The notes: generated by a model not told the origin, from the sequence alone. Shown: positions 36,001-45,866, counted from the stretch's first letter. The stretch: 64,000 nt of DNA from Candidatus Aminicenantes bacterium UBA1061 (GCA_002316315.1 DCDG01000040.1:69696-133695), one strand, 5' to 3'. Made by a program: numbers and translations.

Positions 36001-36352
36001 TTGAAGAAGCATTGTCGCCTGGCAGTTCAGGATCAGCGGCCAGCGTTTTACCTTTATTGCCGCCAGCCCTAGCCAAGGAATAGACCAGCTCATTCTCGGT
36101 CACCATAAACTTTCCGCCAAAAAGCCCGGCCTGAAATTTAATCTGGCTGTTCCACTGCCCTTCATTAGCCACGAAAGGCAACAATATCCCGGCCAGATTC
36201 AGTCGCGCTTCGGCGTCCGTCACTTTCTTCTGGCTGTCATGGTTCGACCGCCATGCAATTAAAAAATCAGCTTTTTTAAAAATGGTAGAGGCCAAAACGA
36301 GGACCAGAACCAGAAAAACCCCACCGGCTATCTTCGAAATTTTAAGTCTCAT
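33038..36352 (-). CDS. Large secreted SBBP-repeat beta-propeller protein with bacterial-repeat and CARDB-like domains
   Basis: About 1104 residues. An N-terminal hydrophobic segment leads to a domain with VANEGQWNSQIKFQA, usual at the start of SBBP proteins. Seven repeats follow, each opening STYLGG (or TYIGG, TYFGG) and containing NVYVAGYT-like and DVFVSK-like strands, which suits a seven-bladed propeller. Blade four carries a 70-residue Ser/Lys/Arg-rich insert (nucleotides about 34590-34800). Then come two bacterial Ig-like/InlB_B repeats (GGWGGDV, QGWSGDI) and a CARDB-like end. I use ATG 36352 with AGGAG upstream. Likely a cell-surface or secreted adhesion protein. Confidence 0.85.
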   Translation of the reverse strand: MRLKISKIAGGVFLVLVLVLASTIFKKADFLIAWRSNHDSQKKVTDAEARLNLAGILLPFVANEGQWNSQIKFQAGLFGGKFMVTENELVYSLARAGGNKGKTLAADPELPGDNASSRVEPNNIKTTDNPDNQQHMSFRESFLTAHGSPAAFSFRDREKAASHVSYFEGNNPQNWKKGLASYNSLSLGVIYPGVEVRLKASGQNVEKLFYLKPGAKAEDIRIRVEGVDSLEINEAGELILAINQGKLAMMKPAGFQEEDGQKTAVEVVYELKGQNEYGFKIVGSYDPQMTLVIDPALSTLSASTYLGGTGNDRGFCLATDNSGNVYVAGYTLSSTADFPTTDGAYDHTYHGQYDIFVSRFSDDLKTLEASTYLGGMGADYVYSMALDNNGCVYLAGATSSNDFPIIPGAYQGLYLGGDYDAFVAKLSPDLNNLLASTYLGGSGADYVASLILDSSSNIYLTGTTDSADFPITPGAYSQVYKGGYDVFVTRLSNSLNSLLASTYIGGGDYDIGSALVLGDSYLIPGSIKTSVSSQSMTVSGQSKIRSERNAGEKPVVRRQAESSSGREHSALRKDYVLDQPSVGNGYGYTIYVAGRTKSNDFPVSTGAYDQSFNGNYDGFIFQMTPDLSELYVSTYLGGSGDDFIYALARDHQSKILVAGYTASTDYPVSSEAYLTSLKGGFDLFVSKLSGSLDYLLSSTYFGGTSDDYCRSIAVDPYDNVYLTGWTESTDFPTTSGTYSTSHKGGFEAMVSKISSNLQVLLASTYLGGAANDLGYALALDNSGNVYVTGYTSSSTFPMTDETYDDSLSGTDVFVAKFGAVDQYLLTVNLIGLGQVISHDGGIDTSFDNSQVYDAGTKVVLEATPATSYLFGGWGGDVYSTETSVTVTMNSDKVITAKFAPEGTIYTLTVLKSGSGSGTVTSDDEAINCGTVCTQTYASGTLIKLTAAADENSSFQGWSGDISATTATVPVIINGNMTVIAVFGPPPLPDLTGEWQDLKITRFLGRTTIITGFFELKNIGQAAANYGYAVSYYLSSDGISLDIPLNTRAITLNLLSESSRKLMFTRYVEGSVNVSGKYLVAVIDLENVLAEEDKTNNRVVFGPLP

Positions 36353-36691
36353 TGCTCTCCTCACTTGCTTTCTCACTTTTTTTATCGCTTTACTATAGAA
36401 AAGGAGCTTTCTCGCCCCAGCTTATAATTAAAACTATGAATTTAATAAAACTGATGCAGCCAGGAACCTCGCCTCCGCTTTGACATTGGCTGCCTTCTGC
36501 GTTCTGTAGCCTGCCTTATAAAATTTTAACGGCCTTAATAGCGGTTTTTATTATAACTTTTGTCAGCTAAAAAGTCTTTATAAAATCAAAAAAATAACAA
36601 AATAGCCTGCCGGTCAAAAATTCATCTTTTTTGCCAATTTGATAAATATTTTGACTTTTTTCGTCGTTATATTATAAAAGGTATTTATAAA
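36353..36691. promoter_or_regulatory. Divergent intergenic region with an RND-operon promoter
   Basis: Between the SBBP and efflux genes. TTGACT (36651-36656), a 16-base spacer and TATAAA (36673-36678) form a plausible promoter for the efflux operon. The first half is unremarkable and I see no gene in it. Confidence 0.45.
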
Positions 36692-37960
36692 ATGAAAATT
36701 AAGGCGGGCAAGATGATCCAACGTCGAAAAACAGTTCTAGTAACCCTTCTGGCGATAATCGTCATCATGCTGGCAGCCGGTGGTTACTGGCTAAGCAAAA
36801 AGAAATCAGCGGAAGAATCAACTGTTGCTGAGAATCAGTCAACTCCACCTACAGCTGAAACTCAGTCCATTGCTCCTATCTCCGTCAAGGTAGCCAGGGC
36901 GGAAGTGATGGATCTGGAAAAAAGGATTAAGTCGCCAGGTGAAGTCTATACAGAAAGAAATGTAATTCTTAAAGCCGAAGTTGGCGGGGTTTTGAAAAAA
37001 CTCTACGTCCAGGAAGGGAAACATGTCCGCCAGGGTGAGCTATTAGCTGAGCTGGACGATACTTCCTATCGGCTAAGACTTGAAGAGAAGGAAGCGGCCA
37101 GGCTGAAAGCTCTGACCGAGCTACTGCTCGACAGGTTATTTCAGGAACCAGGTTTGACCGCCGCTAATAAAGAGGAAAGCCTTGATATTAAAAAAGCAGA
37201 AGAAGCTTTAAAAAAAGCTGAAAGTGCTTACCGGGAGGGTTTGATTTCACAGGCAGAATTGGAGCGAGCCCGCCTTGATTATGAACTGGCACAAATCAGC
37301 AGCGGACTTAAGCGCGACGAAATTATCGCCTCCTCCAGGGGTCTGACTCAAGCCGAGGTCGATGCCAAAATCGCCCGCCTGGAGCTTGAAAAAACAAAAA
37401 TAACTGCTCCTTTCTCTGGAATAATCACCGGTATTAAGGTTGCTCCAGGAGAGACAATCGACGCCGGCCGGGAATTATTTACGCTGGTTGATGTCAGCCA
37501 GTTAAAGATTACAGCCAAAGTTCTGGAAACAGAAGTTAGTAAAATTAAAGTGGGCCGGGAAGCCGATGTCCGCTTCAGCGCTTTTCCAGGGCGTGTTTTC
37601 AAAGGAGAAGTAGTAGCTGTCAGTCCGATTATAAATAAAGAAGATAAAACCTGCAGCGTTTTTATCGGGCTGAATAATCCAGCCGAAGAGATTAAACCCG
37701 GCATGCATGCCGAAATAGAAATCGTGACCGAAATCTTTCCAAAGCGACTGCTTGTGCCTCAAGCCGCAGTCCTGGTTCGAGGCGGTCGCCCCCTGGTTTT
37801 TGTTGTGGAAAACGGCCTGGCTAAATGGCGATACATCGAGGCTGGTCAGGAAAATGAACAATACGTGGAAGTCCTTGATGGTATAAAGGAAGGTGAGCCA
37901 GTCATCATCGAAGGTCATATGACTCTGGCCCATGATTCCGCCGTCCGGATTGTTGAATAA
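36692..37960 (+). CDS. RND efflux periplasmic adaptor (membrane fusion protein)
   Basis: An N-terminal anchor (about 12-33) is followed by a biotinyl-lipoyl-like half (ILKAEVGGVLKKLYVQEGKHVRQGELLAELD), a coiled-coil hairpin (about 125-220), the second half (ITAPFSGIITGIKVAPGETIDAG) and a beta-barrel end. It links the inner-membrane pump to an outer-membrane channel that is not encoded here. ATG 36713, with AAGG 8 bases upstream, is an alternative start and would give a more usual leader if the promoter at 36651 is used. It is first in the operon, 23 bases before the first permease. Confidence 0.9.
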   Translation: MKIKAGKMIQRRKTVLVTLLAIIVIMLAAGGYWLSKKKSAEESTVAENQSTPPTAETQSIAPISVKVARAEVMDLEKRIKSPGEVYTERNVILKAEVGGVLKKLYVQEGKHVRQGELLAELDDTSYRLRLEEKEAARLKALTELLLDRLFQEPGLTAANKEESLDIKKAEEALKKAESAYREGLISQAELERARLDYELAQISSGLKRDEIIASSRGLTQAEVDAKIARLELEKTKITAPFSGIITGIKVAPGETIDAGRELFTLVDVSQLKITAKVLETEVSKIKVGREADVRFSAFPGRVFKGEVVAVSPIINKEDKTCSVFIGLNNPAEEIKPGMHAEIEIVTEIFPKRLLVPQAAVLVRGGRPLVFVVENGLAKWRYIEAGQENEQYVEVLDGIKEGEPVIIEGHMTLAHDSAVRIVE

Positions 37961-37983
37961 GAGCATGGCCGGGAGGACAGCAG

Positions 37984-40900
37984 ATGAGTCTGGCTAAGTT
38001 TTCAATTGAGCGGCCAGTATTTATTTTGATGTTTTATCTGGCCATTGTTCTGCTGGGTATTGTCTCTTTCAGCCAGTTAAGCGTGGATCTTCTGCCATCC
38101 ATCAGCTATCCACGGTTATCTGTGGTCACTCAGTATCCCGGTGTAGCCCCCGAAGAAGTCGAAGCCCTGGTCACCATGCCGCTGGAAACTTCAGTCAGCC
38201 GCATCCCGGGCTTGCGCCGGGTCGAGTCTATTTCGAAGGAAGGCTATTCCTTTATCTCTATTGAATTTTCCTGGGGAACAAATATGGATTTTGCCCTGCT
38301 TCACACCCGGGAAAGACTGGATTCGGTCAGAGATTTACTGCCTGAAGGTTGTGATAAACCGGTCATTATTGCCCTTGATCCCCAAAGCCAGCCGATTATG
38401 ACCCTGGCTCTAACCGGAGAACATAAATTGCTGGAGTTAAAAGAGCTGGCTGAAGAATTAATTAAGCCGCGGCTGGAACAGGTCGAAGGCCTGGCCGAAG
38501 TAGAAATTACCGGCGGGGTGGAAAGAGAAATTCAGGTCGAAGTTGATCCGGAAAAACTGGCTAACTTCGGATTGAAAATTGAAGAGGTGGGTAACAAGAT
38601 CAGCGCCTTTAATCTCAGCCTTCATGGTGGAAACATCAGAAAGGGTAAATTTATTTATTCCCTGCGAGTGGCTGGAGAATTTCAACAGGTTAAAGAAATA
38701 GAAAATATTCCGATTAAATTTACAGCTGATGGTGGTGTTATCCTCTTAAAACATATTGGTGCGGTAATAGACACCATCAAAGAGCGTGAGGGAGTAACCA
38801 GGCTGAACGGACAGGAAAGTATCGGCCTTCTCGTCCGAAAAGAATATGGAGCAAACACGGTCGAAGTTAGCGGTAAAGCCAGAGAAGTCATTAACCAGAT
38901 CAGACAAGAAAATCCCGAAATAAACTTAGAAGTAATTTCAGAACAAGCCGGTTATATTCGGGAGGCGATTAACACCACCATTGAGGAAATTATTGAGGGA
39001 GCTATTCTGGCTTTTCTAACCTTGCTCCTCTTCCTTCAGGAATGGAAATCACCCCTCATCATTGACACGGTTATCCCTATATCAATTATTGGAACTTTTA
39101 ATCTTCTTTTTCTTAAAAATATCAACCTGAATCTGATGTCGCTCGGCGGCCTGGCCCTGGGGGTGGGCATGCTCGATGACACAGCCGTGGTCGTCTCTGA
39201 AAATATCTTTCGCTACCGACAGCAGGGTCATCCCCTTAAAGTGGCTGCTGACCGCGGGACCACTGAGGTTATTAATGCTATCACCGCTTCCGTCCTGACC
39301 ACAATTGTTGTCTTTCTGCCAGTTATCTATGTTCAGGGTGTGGCCGGACAGCTTTTTAAAGACACAGCTCTCACTGTCACCTACACCCTGCTTTCAGCTC
39401 TTCTTGTTTCAGTTACACTTCTGCCCATGCTGGCTTCAAGAACATATAAGAAGCCAGAAACCCGACCCGGGCTGCCTGCTTTACCGTTTATGTCTTTTAA
39501 AAAATTCAAAACTGAACTGGGAAAAGGCAATGTCTTCTTCTTACTCTGGGCAGGCTTTAAATTCATTATATATAATATAGTCAATCTGCTAATTTTCATT
39601 ATCAAACTTATTTTCAGTCTTTTATTTAAAGCTATTGTTGGTCTGGCCAGACTGATCTCTCTTCCTTTTAAACCTCTCCTGGCCGTTGTTTTTCGCTGGT
39701 TCAACCGCCTTTATGCTAGGTTCACTAAGGACCATTTACGGACACTTATCTGGACTCTCGATCACAAAAGTCAGACATTTTATGTGACCATTCTTGTCTT
39801 TCTTCTGGTTTTTGGACTGGGCTGGTTATTGCCTCGCGAGCTGATGCCCCCACTTAAGACTTCGACTTTTCATCTGAGCCTTCAGACTCCGGTTGAGTAC
39901 TCTTTTGAACAAACCGAAGAGATTGTCTCAGGCCTGGAAAACTGGCTGAAAGATAAGCCTGGCATCAGGAAAGTTTTTTCTCAGGTTGGCCTGGTTTCAG
40001 CTGGAGAATCCTCCCGGCCTGATTTGTCAGTTAACTCAGCTGAAATTTCAATTGAACTAAAAGACCCCGGCCACCTGAATAAAATGATGGCTGAAGCCAG
40101 AGACTATCTGGCCAGGCAGCCAGAGCTCAAATACTCGGTTAGCCGAGAGCAAACTACCCTCGGGGAATTCCTGGCCTTAAGCTCAAATGAAGTCAATCTA
40201 AAAGTTAAGGGACAGAGTCTCGAAGAACTCAGAAGGATAGCTCTCAATTTTGCCGGGAAGCTCAGTCAATTACCAGGGGTGGTTGATGTTAATCCTAACC
40301 TTCAGCAGGGCAAGCCGCAGCTCTTAATAAGGATAAGTAAGGAAAACCTGGAAAAATATCCCGGACTTTCCCCAAGTGATATCGCCAGTTATCTGGTAGA
40401 AGCCATCAGGGGTAATGTGGCCACCCAGTACCGCGAGCTTGAAAAAAAATATGATGTCCGGGTTGTTTTCGAAAGTCACTCCCGGCAGAATATTGAACAA
40501 ATTTTGAATTCCTTTTTCCCTTATAAAAATTCCTTGATTCCCATCCGAGAACTGGTCAGTTATGAGCCCGTTCAGGGCCCGAACGAAATTAGACGGGAAA
40601 ATCAAGAAAGGGAAATTACTATCACGGCTAACCTGCGTGGTAAAAAGCTCAGTCAGGTCGTTCCGGTCATCCAGCGGACTATAGCCGGGATAGATTTGCC
40701 AGCCGATTACCGGATCATTTTTGGTGGCGAAAGAGAAGAAATGCAGACCAGCTTCAGATCTCTTCTTCTGGCCTTCATTATGTCCATGGTTCTTATCTAT
40801 ATGATTATGGCCGCTCAATTTGAGTCTCTCCTCCATCCTTTTCTGATTATGACCACTGTTCCCATGGGCATAATTGGAACAATTATTCTGCTTTTTCTGA

Positions 40901-41268
40901 CCGGGCAGAGTCTCAATGCCATTTCCATCATCGGAGTCATTGTCCTGATCGGCATTGTCGTTGATAATGCCATAGTTGAGATTGATTATATTAACCAGCT
41001 ACGCCGCCAGGGAAAAGACCTAAGAACAGCTGTGGTGGAAGGCAGCCGGGTTCGCCTCAGGCCAATTATGATGTCTTCTTTAAGCACCATTGCTGGCCTT
41101 ATACCCATGGCACTTGGCCTCGGCCGCGGGGCAGAGCTGTTGCAACCCCTGGCCATAGCCGTCATTGGCGGTTTAACTTCATCGCTTTTCCTGACGCTGG
41201 TTTTAATCCCGGCTCTCTATGAATATGTTGAAGATATCATTTTGAAGAGAAAAAGTGCCAGGGCCTGA
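37984..41268 (+). CDS. RND-family efflux permease 1 (HAE1/MMPL-like), with extra hydrophobic linker
   Basis: A 1094-residue twelve-helix pump with two periplasmic domains. MSLAKFSIERPVFILMFY begins it, and the fourth helix has GVGMLDDTAVVVSENIF with acidic residues for proton or sodium coupling; the first Asp is shifted from the usual VDD order. Between helices 6 and 7 there is a long insert, about residues 510-580, with WAGFKFIIYNIVNLLIFII and more hydrophobic sequence, which could add membrane helices. GGGAGG lies 7 bases before the ATG. Substrates are unknown. Confidence 0.92.
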   Translation: MSLAKFSIERPVFILMFYLAIVLLGIVSFSQLSVDLLPSISYPRLSVVTQYPGVAPEEVEALVTMPLETSVSRIPGLRRVESISKEGYSFISIEFSWGTNMDFALLHTRERLDSVRDLLPEGCDKPVIIALDPQSQPIMTLALTGEHKLLELKELAEELIKPRLEQVEGLAEVEITGGVEREIQVEVDPEKLANFGLKIEEVGNKISAFNLSLHGGNIRKGKFIYSLRVAGEFQQVKEIENIPIKFTADGGVILLKHIGAVIDTIKEREGVTRLNGQESIGLLVRKEYGANTVEVSGKAREVINQIRQENPEINLEVISEQAGYIREAINTTIEEIIEGAILAFLTLLLFLQEWKSPLIIDTVIPISIIGTFNLLFLKNINLNLMSLGGLALGVGMLDDTAVVVSENIFRYRQQGHPLKVAADRGTTEVINAITASVLTTIVVFLPVIYVQGVAGQLFKDTALTVTYTLLSALLVSVTLLPMLASRTYKKPETRPGLPALPFMSFKKFKTELGKGNVFFLLWAGFKFIIYNIVNLLIFIIKLIFSLLFKAIVGLARLISLPFKPLLAVVFRWFNRLYARFTKDHLRTLIWTLDHKSQTFYVTILVFLLVFGLGWLLPRELMPPLKTSTFHLSLQTPVEYSFEQTEEIVSGLENWLKDKPGIRKVFSQVGLVSAGESSRPDLSVNSAEISIELKDPGHLNKMMAEARDYLARQPELKYSVSREQTTLGEFLALSSNEVNLKVKGQSLEELRRIALNFAGKLSQLPGVVDVNPNLQQGKPQLLIRISKENLEKYPGLSPSDIASYLVEAIRGNVATQYRELEKKYDVRVVFESHSRQNIEQILNSFFPYKNSLIPIRELVSYEPVQGPNEIRRENQEREITITANLRGKKLSQVVPVIQRTIAGIDLPADYRIIFGGEREEMQTSFRSLLLAFIMSMVLIYMIMAAQFESLLHPFLIMTTVPMGIIGTIILLFLTGQSLNAISIIGVIVLIGIVVDNAIVEIDYINQLRRQGKDLRTAVVEGSRVRLRPIMMSSLSTIAGLIPMALGLGRGAELLQPLAIAVIGGLTSSLFLTLVLIPALYEYVEDIILKRKSARA

Positions 41269-41301
41269 ATCAGGCCTGATTTTATTAGATAATTAGAGAC
41301 C

Positions 41302-44300
41302 ATGAAATTCTTTATTGACCGCCCGGTTGCCACCCTGATGGTCTATCTGGCTTTTCTGGCTCTTGGCCTTTATTCACTTTTCCATATCCAGTTAGAGCTG
41401 GCCCCGCAGGAAGATTTTCCTCAGGTAGATGTCGTCGCCAGCTGGCCCGGCACCTCACCTGAAGTTATCCAGACCCAGGTTACTTCCATTCTGGAATCAG
41501 CAGTTCTGTCAGTCAAAGGGGTAAGGAAATTAACCTCGACCTCAGAAATAGGCACAGCCAGGCTGACCATTGAATTTCAACCTAAAACTAACCTTGAAAT
41601 AGCCAATCTGGCTTTAAGAGAAGCCTTAGGCCGGGCATTGCCTGAGCTACCTTATGGCGTTAAGCCGGAGGTCGTGCCTTATGTCCCGGAGGATTTCAGA
41701 GTGCGTCCTTTCCTGACTTATTATATTTCGGGCAGTTATCCCCTACAAACTTTAAGAGAACTGGTTAAAGACAAGCTGGAAAATGGTCTCGGTTCAATCA
41801 ACGGTGTTTCAAAGGCAGAAGTCAGCGGCGGGTCAGAGCTTAATGTCAGGATCACTCTTGACCAGAAAAAGCTTAAAGACCTCGGGCTTCATCCCTACCT
41901 GATATCTACGGCTCTAAGGGGCGTTCTGTCTGTTTATCCTTCAGCCCGAATTAAGATGGGCCAGGAAGAATACCTCTTGCGGGTAGCCATTTCACCCAGA
42001 GATATTAAAGGCATCGAAGAAATAGTTATCACCCAGCTGGGTGGAATTCCTATTCGAATCAAAGATGTAGCTGATGTTAAGCTGGAATATGCAGATATCT
42101 ATTATCTAAACCGGATAAACGGACAGCCGACGATTATGCTCCAGGTCCTCAAGGAAAAAGGTAAAAATACACTCAAAGTGGCCAAGGAGGTAAAAACCCG
42201 GCTGGAAGCTATCAAAAAGAACCTGCCTTCTGATCTGGTCTTCAGAGTGGTGGATGATGAAAGTCAGGAAATTCAAAAGAATATAAATAACCTTTATCTT
42301 TTGGTTGTCACCATTACTGTTCTAATTTTTCTGATGATATTTGTGGTCATCCGCCGCCTGCTCCCCTCTCTGCTGATTCTCTCCTCAGTCGCCTTTTCAA
42401 CCATAATCTCATTTAATTTTATCTATATTTTTAATATTTCCATGAACATGCTGACTCTGGGCGCCCTGGCTCTTGGTTTTGGCATGTTTGTTGATAATGC
42501 CATTGTCGTCTTTGAAAACACTCTAAGGCTGCGTGAAGCGGGCCTGGAGCCGGTTGAGGCTGCCATCCGCGGGGCACGAGAAGTCTTCACCCCTGTTCTA
42601 GCCTCCACTCTAACTACCATTGGAGTTTTTTTCTGCTTTCCCTTTTTTCAGGGCCGTCTGCGAATCTACTATCTTCCGCTGGGTATAGTCATGGCAATAG
42701 CCCTGGCCACCTCATTACTTGTTTCTTTTTCTCTTATCCCGGCCCTCAGTCCCAAGCTACTATTTGTCAGAAAGAAAAGACCAGCCAGACCAGGCAGGTT
42801 AAGCGTGGACAAAGTCCTGCGCTTCTGCCTTAAGCATCCAGTAGAGATAATTTTAATCGTCTGTCTGATAACTTATGGCAGCTACCGCCTGTTCAAAAAG
42901 AATGTGGTTATCGGTGAATGGTTTCGCTGGTATTCAAAAGACCGGCTGACTGTTTCGGTCCGTATGCCCACCGGCACACGCCTCGAGGCGACTGATGATC
43001 TGATCAAGAAATTTGAAGAAAAATCACTGGCTTATCCCTGCGAAAAAACTATCAACACTCAGGTCGGTCGGGAAGCAGCTTATATCAGTATAACTTTCCC
43101 AACCGAAGTTGAGTATTCTGCTCACCCCTATATCCTCAAAGATGAGCTGATCCGGCTGGCCACCAATTTTGCCGGCGTCAGTGTTGGTGTCTCTGGTTTT
43201 GATCCCCAGGGGTACTACTCCTCCATGAGCGCCGGTCGCTATTATGACTCACTCATTAATTTTTATGGCTATAATCTAAAAAAACTGCAGGATATTGCTG
43301 CCGACCTGGAAACCAGATTACGAAAGAATCCCCGGATAGGCGACATAAAATCAGTCACCGGCAGGTATTACTGGGGAGATGCTTCCTCAACTGAATATGT
43401 CTTAAGACTTAACCAGCCAGCCCTGGCCCGCTATGACCTTGACCCGAATTATCTTTCTTATCAGCTTCAGAGCTTACTGGCCGGAACATTTGGTGTGCCT
43501 CTGCAGACTATTATTAATGACAAAGAAAGATCAATCGACCTGAAATTTCCCGAGGCGGAGAATATGGATTTATTGACTCTACAGGAGTCAGAGCTCATTA
43601 CTATTTCTGGCCAGCACCTCAGGCTAAAGGACCTGATTACAGTTGAGGAAAAAGAAATACCAGGCTCAATTTACCGGGAAAATCAGCAATTTCAGATGGT
43701 GGTCATGTGGGAATTTAAGGGGCCTTATAAGGCTGCCGAAAACTACCGCAAAGCTCTTTTTTCTTCGCTAAGTCTTCCTCCTGGCTTCTCAGCTACAATG
43801 GAATATGGTTATATGATGACCAGCAGTGAAAAGGCCCAGCTTAAGTTTGGCATAATCGCTGCCCTTGTCATCATTTTTATAATTCTGGCTTCGTTATATG
43901 AGTCATTTATTCAGCCATTTATCATTATGCTTTCCGTGCCGCTTTCTCTGGTTGGCGTTTTTCTGGCTTTTGTCATTGCTGGCTATCCTTTCGATTCTTC
44001 CGCCTATATAGGTGTCATTCTTCTGGCTGGAATAGTGGTGAACAACTCCATAATTTTGGTTAACCATATCAATGTAACGCGAAAAAATTCCGGGCTGGGA
44101 TTCGTTGATTCAATTGTAAAGGGAACCAGAGAAAGAATACGCCCGGTCTTTATGACCACCTCGACCACTGTCCTGGGCCTGTTGCCCATGCTTTTAATTC
44201 AACTTGATACCGGCCAGAGGCAAATCTGGTCAAGCCTGGCTCTGGCCACTCTGGGTGGCCTGACCACCTCGGCCTTCTTTATTTTTCTGGTCGTACCCAT

Positions 44301-44334
44301 CTTTTATTACCAGTTTGGCCGGAAAAAGGATTAA
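41302..44334 (+). CDS. RND-family efflux permease 2
   Basis: A second complete pump of 1010 residues, 33 bases after the first. It starts MKFFIDRPVATLMVYLAFLA, has the helix-4 motif GFGMFVDNAIVVFENT, and ends ILVNHINVTRK...STTVLGLLPMLL. The two permeases differ strongly, so they are old paralogues; paired RND permeases often form a heterotrimer, as in MdtBC, which is known. No own adaptor is present, so it shares the adaptor at 36692. Weak Shine-Dalgarno. Confidence 0.92.
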   Translation: MKFFIDRPVATLMVYLAFLALGLYSLFHIQLELAPQEDFPQVDVVASWPGTSPEVIQTQVTSILESAVLSVKGVRKLTSTSEIGTARLTIEFQPKTNLEIANLALREALGRALPELPYGVKPEVVPYVPEDFRVRPFLTYYISGSYPLQTLRELVKDKLENGLGSINGVSKAEVSGGSELNVRITLDQKKLKDLGLHPYLISTALRGVLSVYPSARIKMGQEEYLLRVAISPRDIKGIEEIVITQLGGIPIRIKDVADVKLEYADIYYLNRINGQPTIMLQVLKEKGKNTLKVAKEVKTRLEAIKKNLPSDLVFRVVDDESQEIQKNINNLYLLVVTITVLIFLMIFVVIRRLLPSLLILSSVAFSTIISFNFIYIFNISMNMLTLGALALGFGMFVDNAIVVFENTLRLREAGLEPVEAAIRGAREVFTPVLASTLTTIGVFFCFPFFQGRLRIYYLPLGIVMAIALATSLLVSFSLIPALSPKLLFVRKKRPARPGRLSVDKVLRFCLKHPVEIILIVCLITYGSYRLFKKNVVIGEWFRWYSKDRLTVSVRMPTGTRLEATDDLIKKFEEKSLAYPCEKTINTQVGREAAYISITFPTEVEYSAHPYILKDELIRLATNFAGVSVGVSGFDPQGYYSSMSAGRYYDSLINFYGYNLKKLQDIAADLETRLRKNPRIGDIKSVTGRYYWGDASSTEYVLRLNQPALARYDLDPNYLSYQLQSLLAGTFGVPLQTIINDKERSIDLKFPEAENMDLLTLQESELITISGQHLRLKDLITVEEKEIPGSIYRENQQFQMVVMWEFKGPYKAAENYRKALFSSLSLPPGFSATMEYGYMMTSSEKAQLKFGIIAALVIIFIILASLYESFIQPFIIMLSVPLSLVGVFLAFVIAGYPFDSSAYIGVILLAGIVVNNSIILVNHINVTRKNSGLGFVDSIVKGTRERIRPVFMTTSTTVLGLLPMLLIQLDTGQRQIWSSLALATLGGLTTSAFFIFLVVPIFYYQFGRKKD

Positions 44335-44440
44335 AAACCCCTGAATATCTCAGACATCTCATCTTACCTCTGACCGCTTTAAGTTATATAATCTAAGGGC
44401 TCAATTCATAAAGACAAAAACAAAAAAAGGAGAATGATTT

Positions 44441-45787
44441 ATGTGGTGGGAGGACAAATTAGTTCGCACTTTAAGATGCCGGCTGCGTCAGAAGCCCGGT
44501 GTTCTGGGTGGCCTGTTAACTATTCTTGGCTCAGAAAATGCCTATGTGGGTGAAATCAAAACCATCCACATGGGCTCTAATTTTGTCATTCGCGACATTA
44601 CGATTTTTGCTGATGACGAAACTCATCTCGAAAACATTGTCAAAGCAGTTCGAGCCTTTCCTCAGGTTGAACTTCTGGAAGTAAGAGATGAAGTGTTGGA
44701 ACTCCATCAGGGCGGGAAAATAGCCGTCCGCAGCCGTTATGAAATTAATAACATCAGTGTCCTCAGGAAAGTCTACACCCCCGGTGTAGCCGAAGTCAGC
44801 TTGTTAATTAAGAACAATCCAGCCCTCGCCCGTCGCTATACGGCCATCAGGCATCTCGTAGCTATTGTGACTGACGGCAGCGCTGTTCTCGGCCTGGGAG
44901 ATATCGGGCCGCTGGCGGCCATGCCGGTCATGGAAGGTAAAGCCAGTCTGATGGAGACATTGACCGGGTTATCAGCCATGCCTGTTTTACTTAATACCAA
45001 AGACCAGGATGAGATTGTGGACAGTGTCGTCAATTTTGCTCCAACTTTCAGTGCCATTCAATTAGAAGACATCTCGGCTCCACGCTGCTTCTATATTGAA
45101 GAAAAAATTCAGGAGAAGCTGCAGATTCCTGTCATGCATGACGACCAGCATGGCACTGCCTGTGTCGTCACAGCTGCTTTGATAAATATTTCCCGCCTGA
45201 CTGGTTGCGATTTAGCCAGATGCGAGATTGGTGTTATCGGTCTTGGAGCAGCAGGCCTGGCTATCTCCAAGATGCTGATGTTTTATCTCAATAAACCTAT
45301 TCGCGGTGCCGACATAAATCCCGAGGCCAGCCAAAGGTTAAAAGAGGCTGGCGGGCTGGTTTCAGACTTAAAGGAAATAATGGCCAGAAGCGATGTCGTC
45401 ATTGCCACGACCGGCACACCAGGTTTAATAAAAAAAGACCTGGTCAGAAAAGGCCAGATAATTCTGGCCCTGTCCAATCCCAATCCAGAAATAGAGCCAG
45501 AGGAAGCTCTGGGGGCAGGTGCAATTTTTGCCGCTGATGGCAAGACTATTAATAATGTTCTTGGCTTCCCCGGAATTTTCAGAGGAGCTGTAGATGCCAA
45601 TGTCCCCAGGATTACCCGGGAGATGCTGGTAGCTGCGGCCAGGGCCATTGCCGACTATACCCCGGCAAGTGATATTGTCCCTGATCCACTGGACAAAGGT
45701 CTACACCGGAGTGTAGCCCGGGCTGTGGCCAAAGTGGCCCTTGAACAAGGGCTCAATCGGGATGACCTGACCGGCTATTTCGACTGA
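44441..45787 (+). CDS. NAD(P)-dependent malic enzyme with N-terminal ACT-like domain
   Basis: Malate is converted to pyruvate and CO2 with NAD(P). An ACT-like regulatory domain occupies residues 1-85, starting VRTLRCRLRQKPGVLGGLL. The catalytic part has VYTPGVAEV (catalytic Tyr), VMEGKASLM (catalytic Lys), HDDQHGTA (metal site) and GLGAAGLAISKM (nucleotide site). Length 448 agrees with the ACT-malic-enzyme class. AGGAG lies before the ATG. It stands alone and could feed pyruvate and NAD(P)H to fermentation of amino acids. Confidence 0.93.
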   Translation: MWWEDKLVRTLRCRLRQKPGVLGGLLTILGSENAYVGEIKTIHMGSNFVIRDITIFADDETHLENIVKAVRAFPQVELLEVRDEVLELHQGGKIAVRSRYEINNISVLRKVYTPGVAEVSLLIKNNPALARRYTAIRHLVAIVTDGSAVLGLGDIGPLAAMPVMEGKASLMETLTGLSAMPVLLNTKDQDEIVDSVVNFAPTFSAIQLEDISAPRCFYIEEKIQEKLQIPVMHDDQHGTACVVTAALINISRLTGCDLARCEIGVIGLGAAGLAISKMLMFYLNKPIRGADINPEASQRLKEAGGLVSDLKEIMARSDVVIATTGTPGLIKKDLVRKGQIILALSNPNPEIEPEEALGAGAIFAADGKTINNVLGFPGIFRGAVDANVPRITREMLVAAARAIADYTPASDIVPDPLDKGLHRSVARAVAKVALEQGLNRDDLTGYFD

Positions 45788-45866
45788 TTGAGTTTAAATA
45801 TCTGCAGAACTTATCTACGGGCCAGCCACTGCTAACTTTTGCTTTTAAACGAATAAGCTCCCGGAG

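Noticed and set aside
40324..40836. 170-codon minus-strand frame inside RND permease 1
   Set aside because: Antisense to a conserved pump domain with no supporting start signal.
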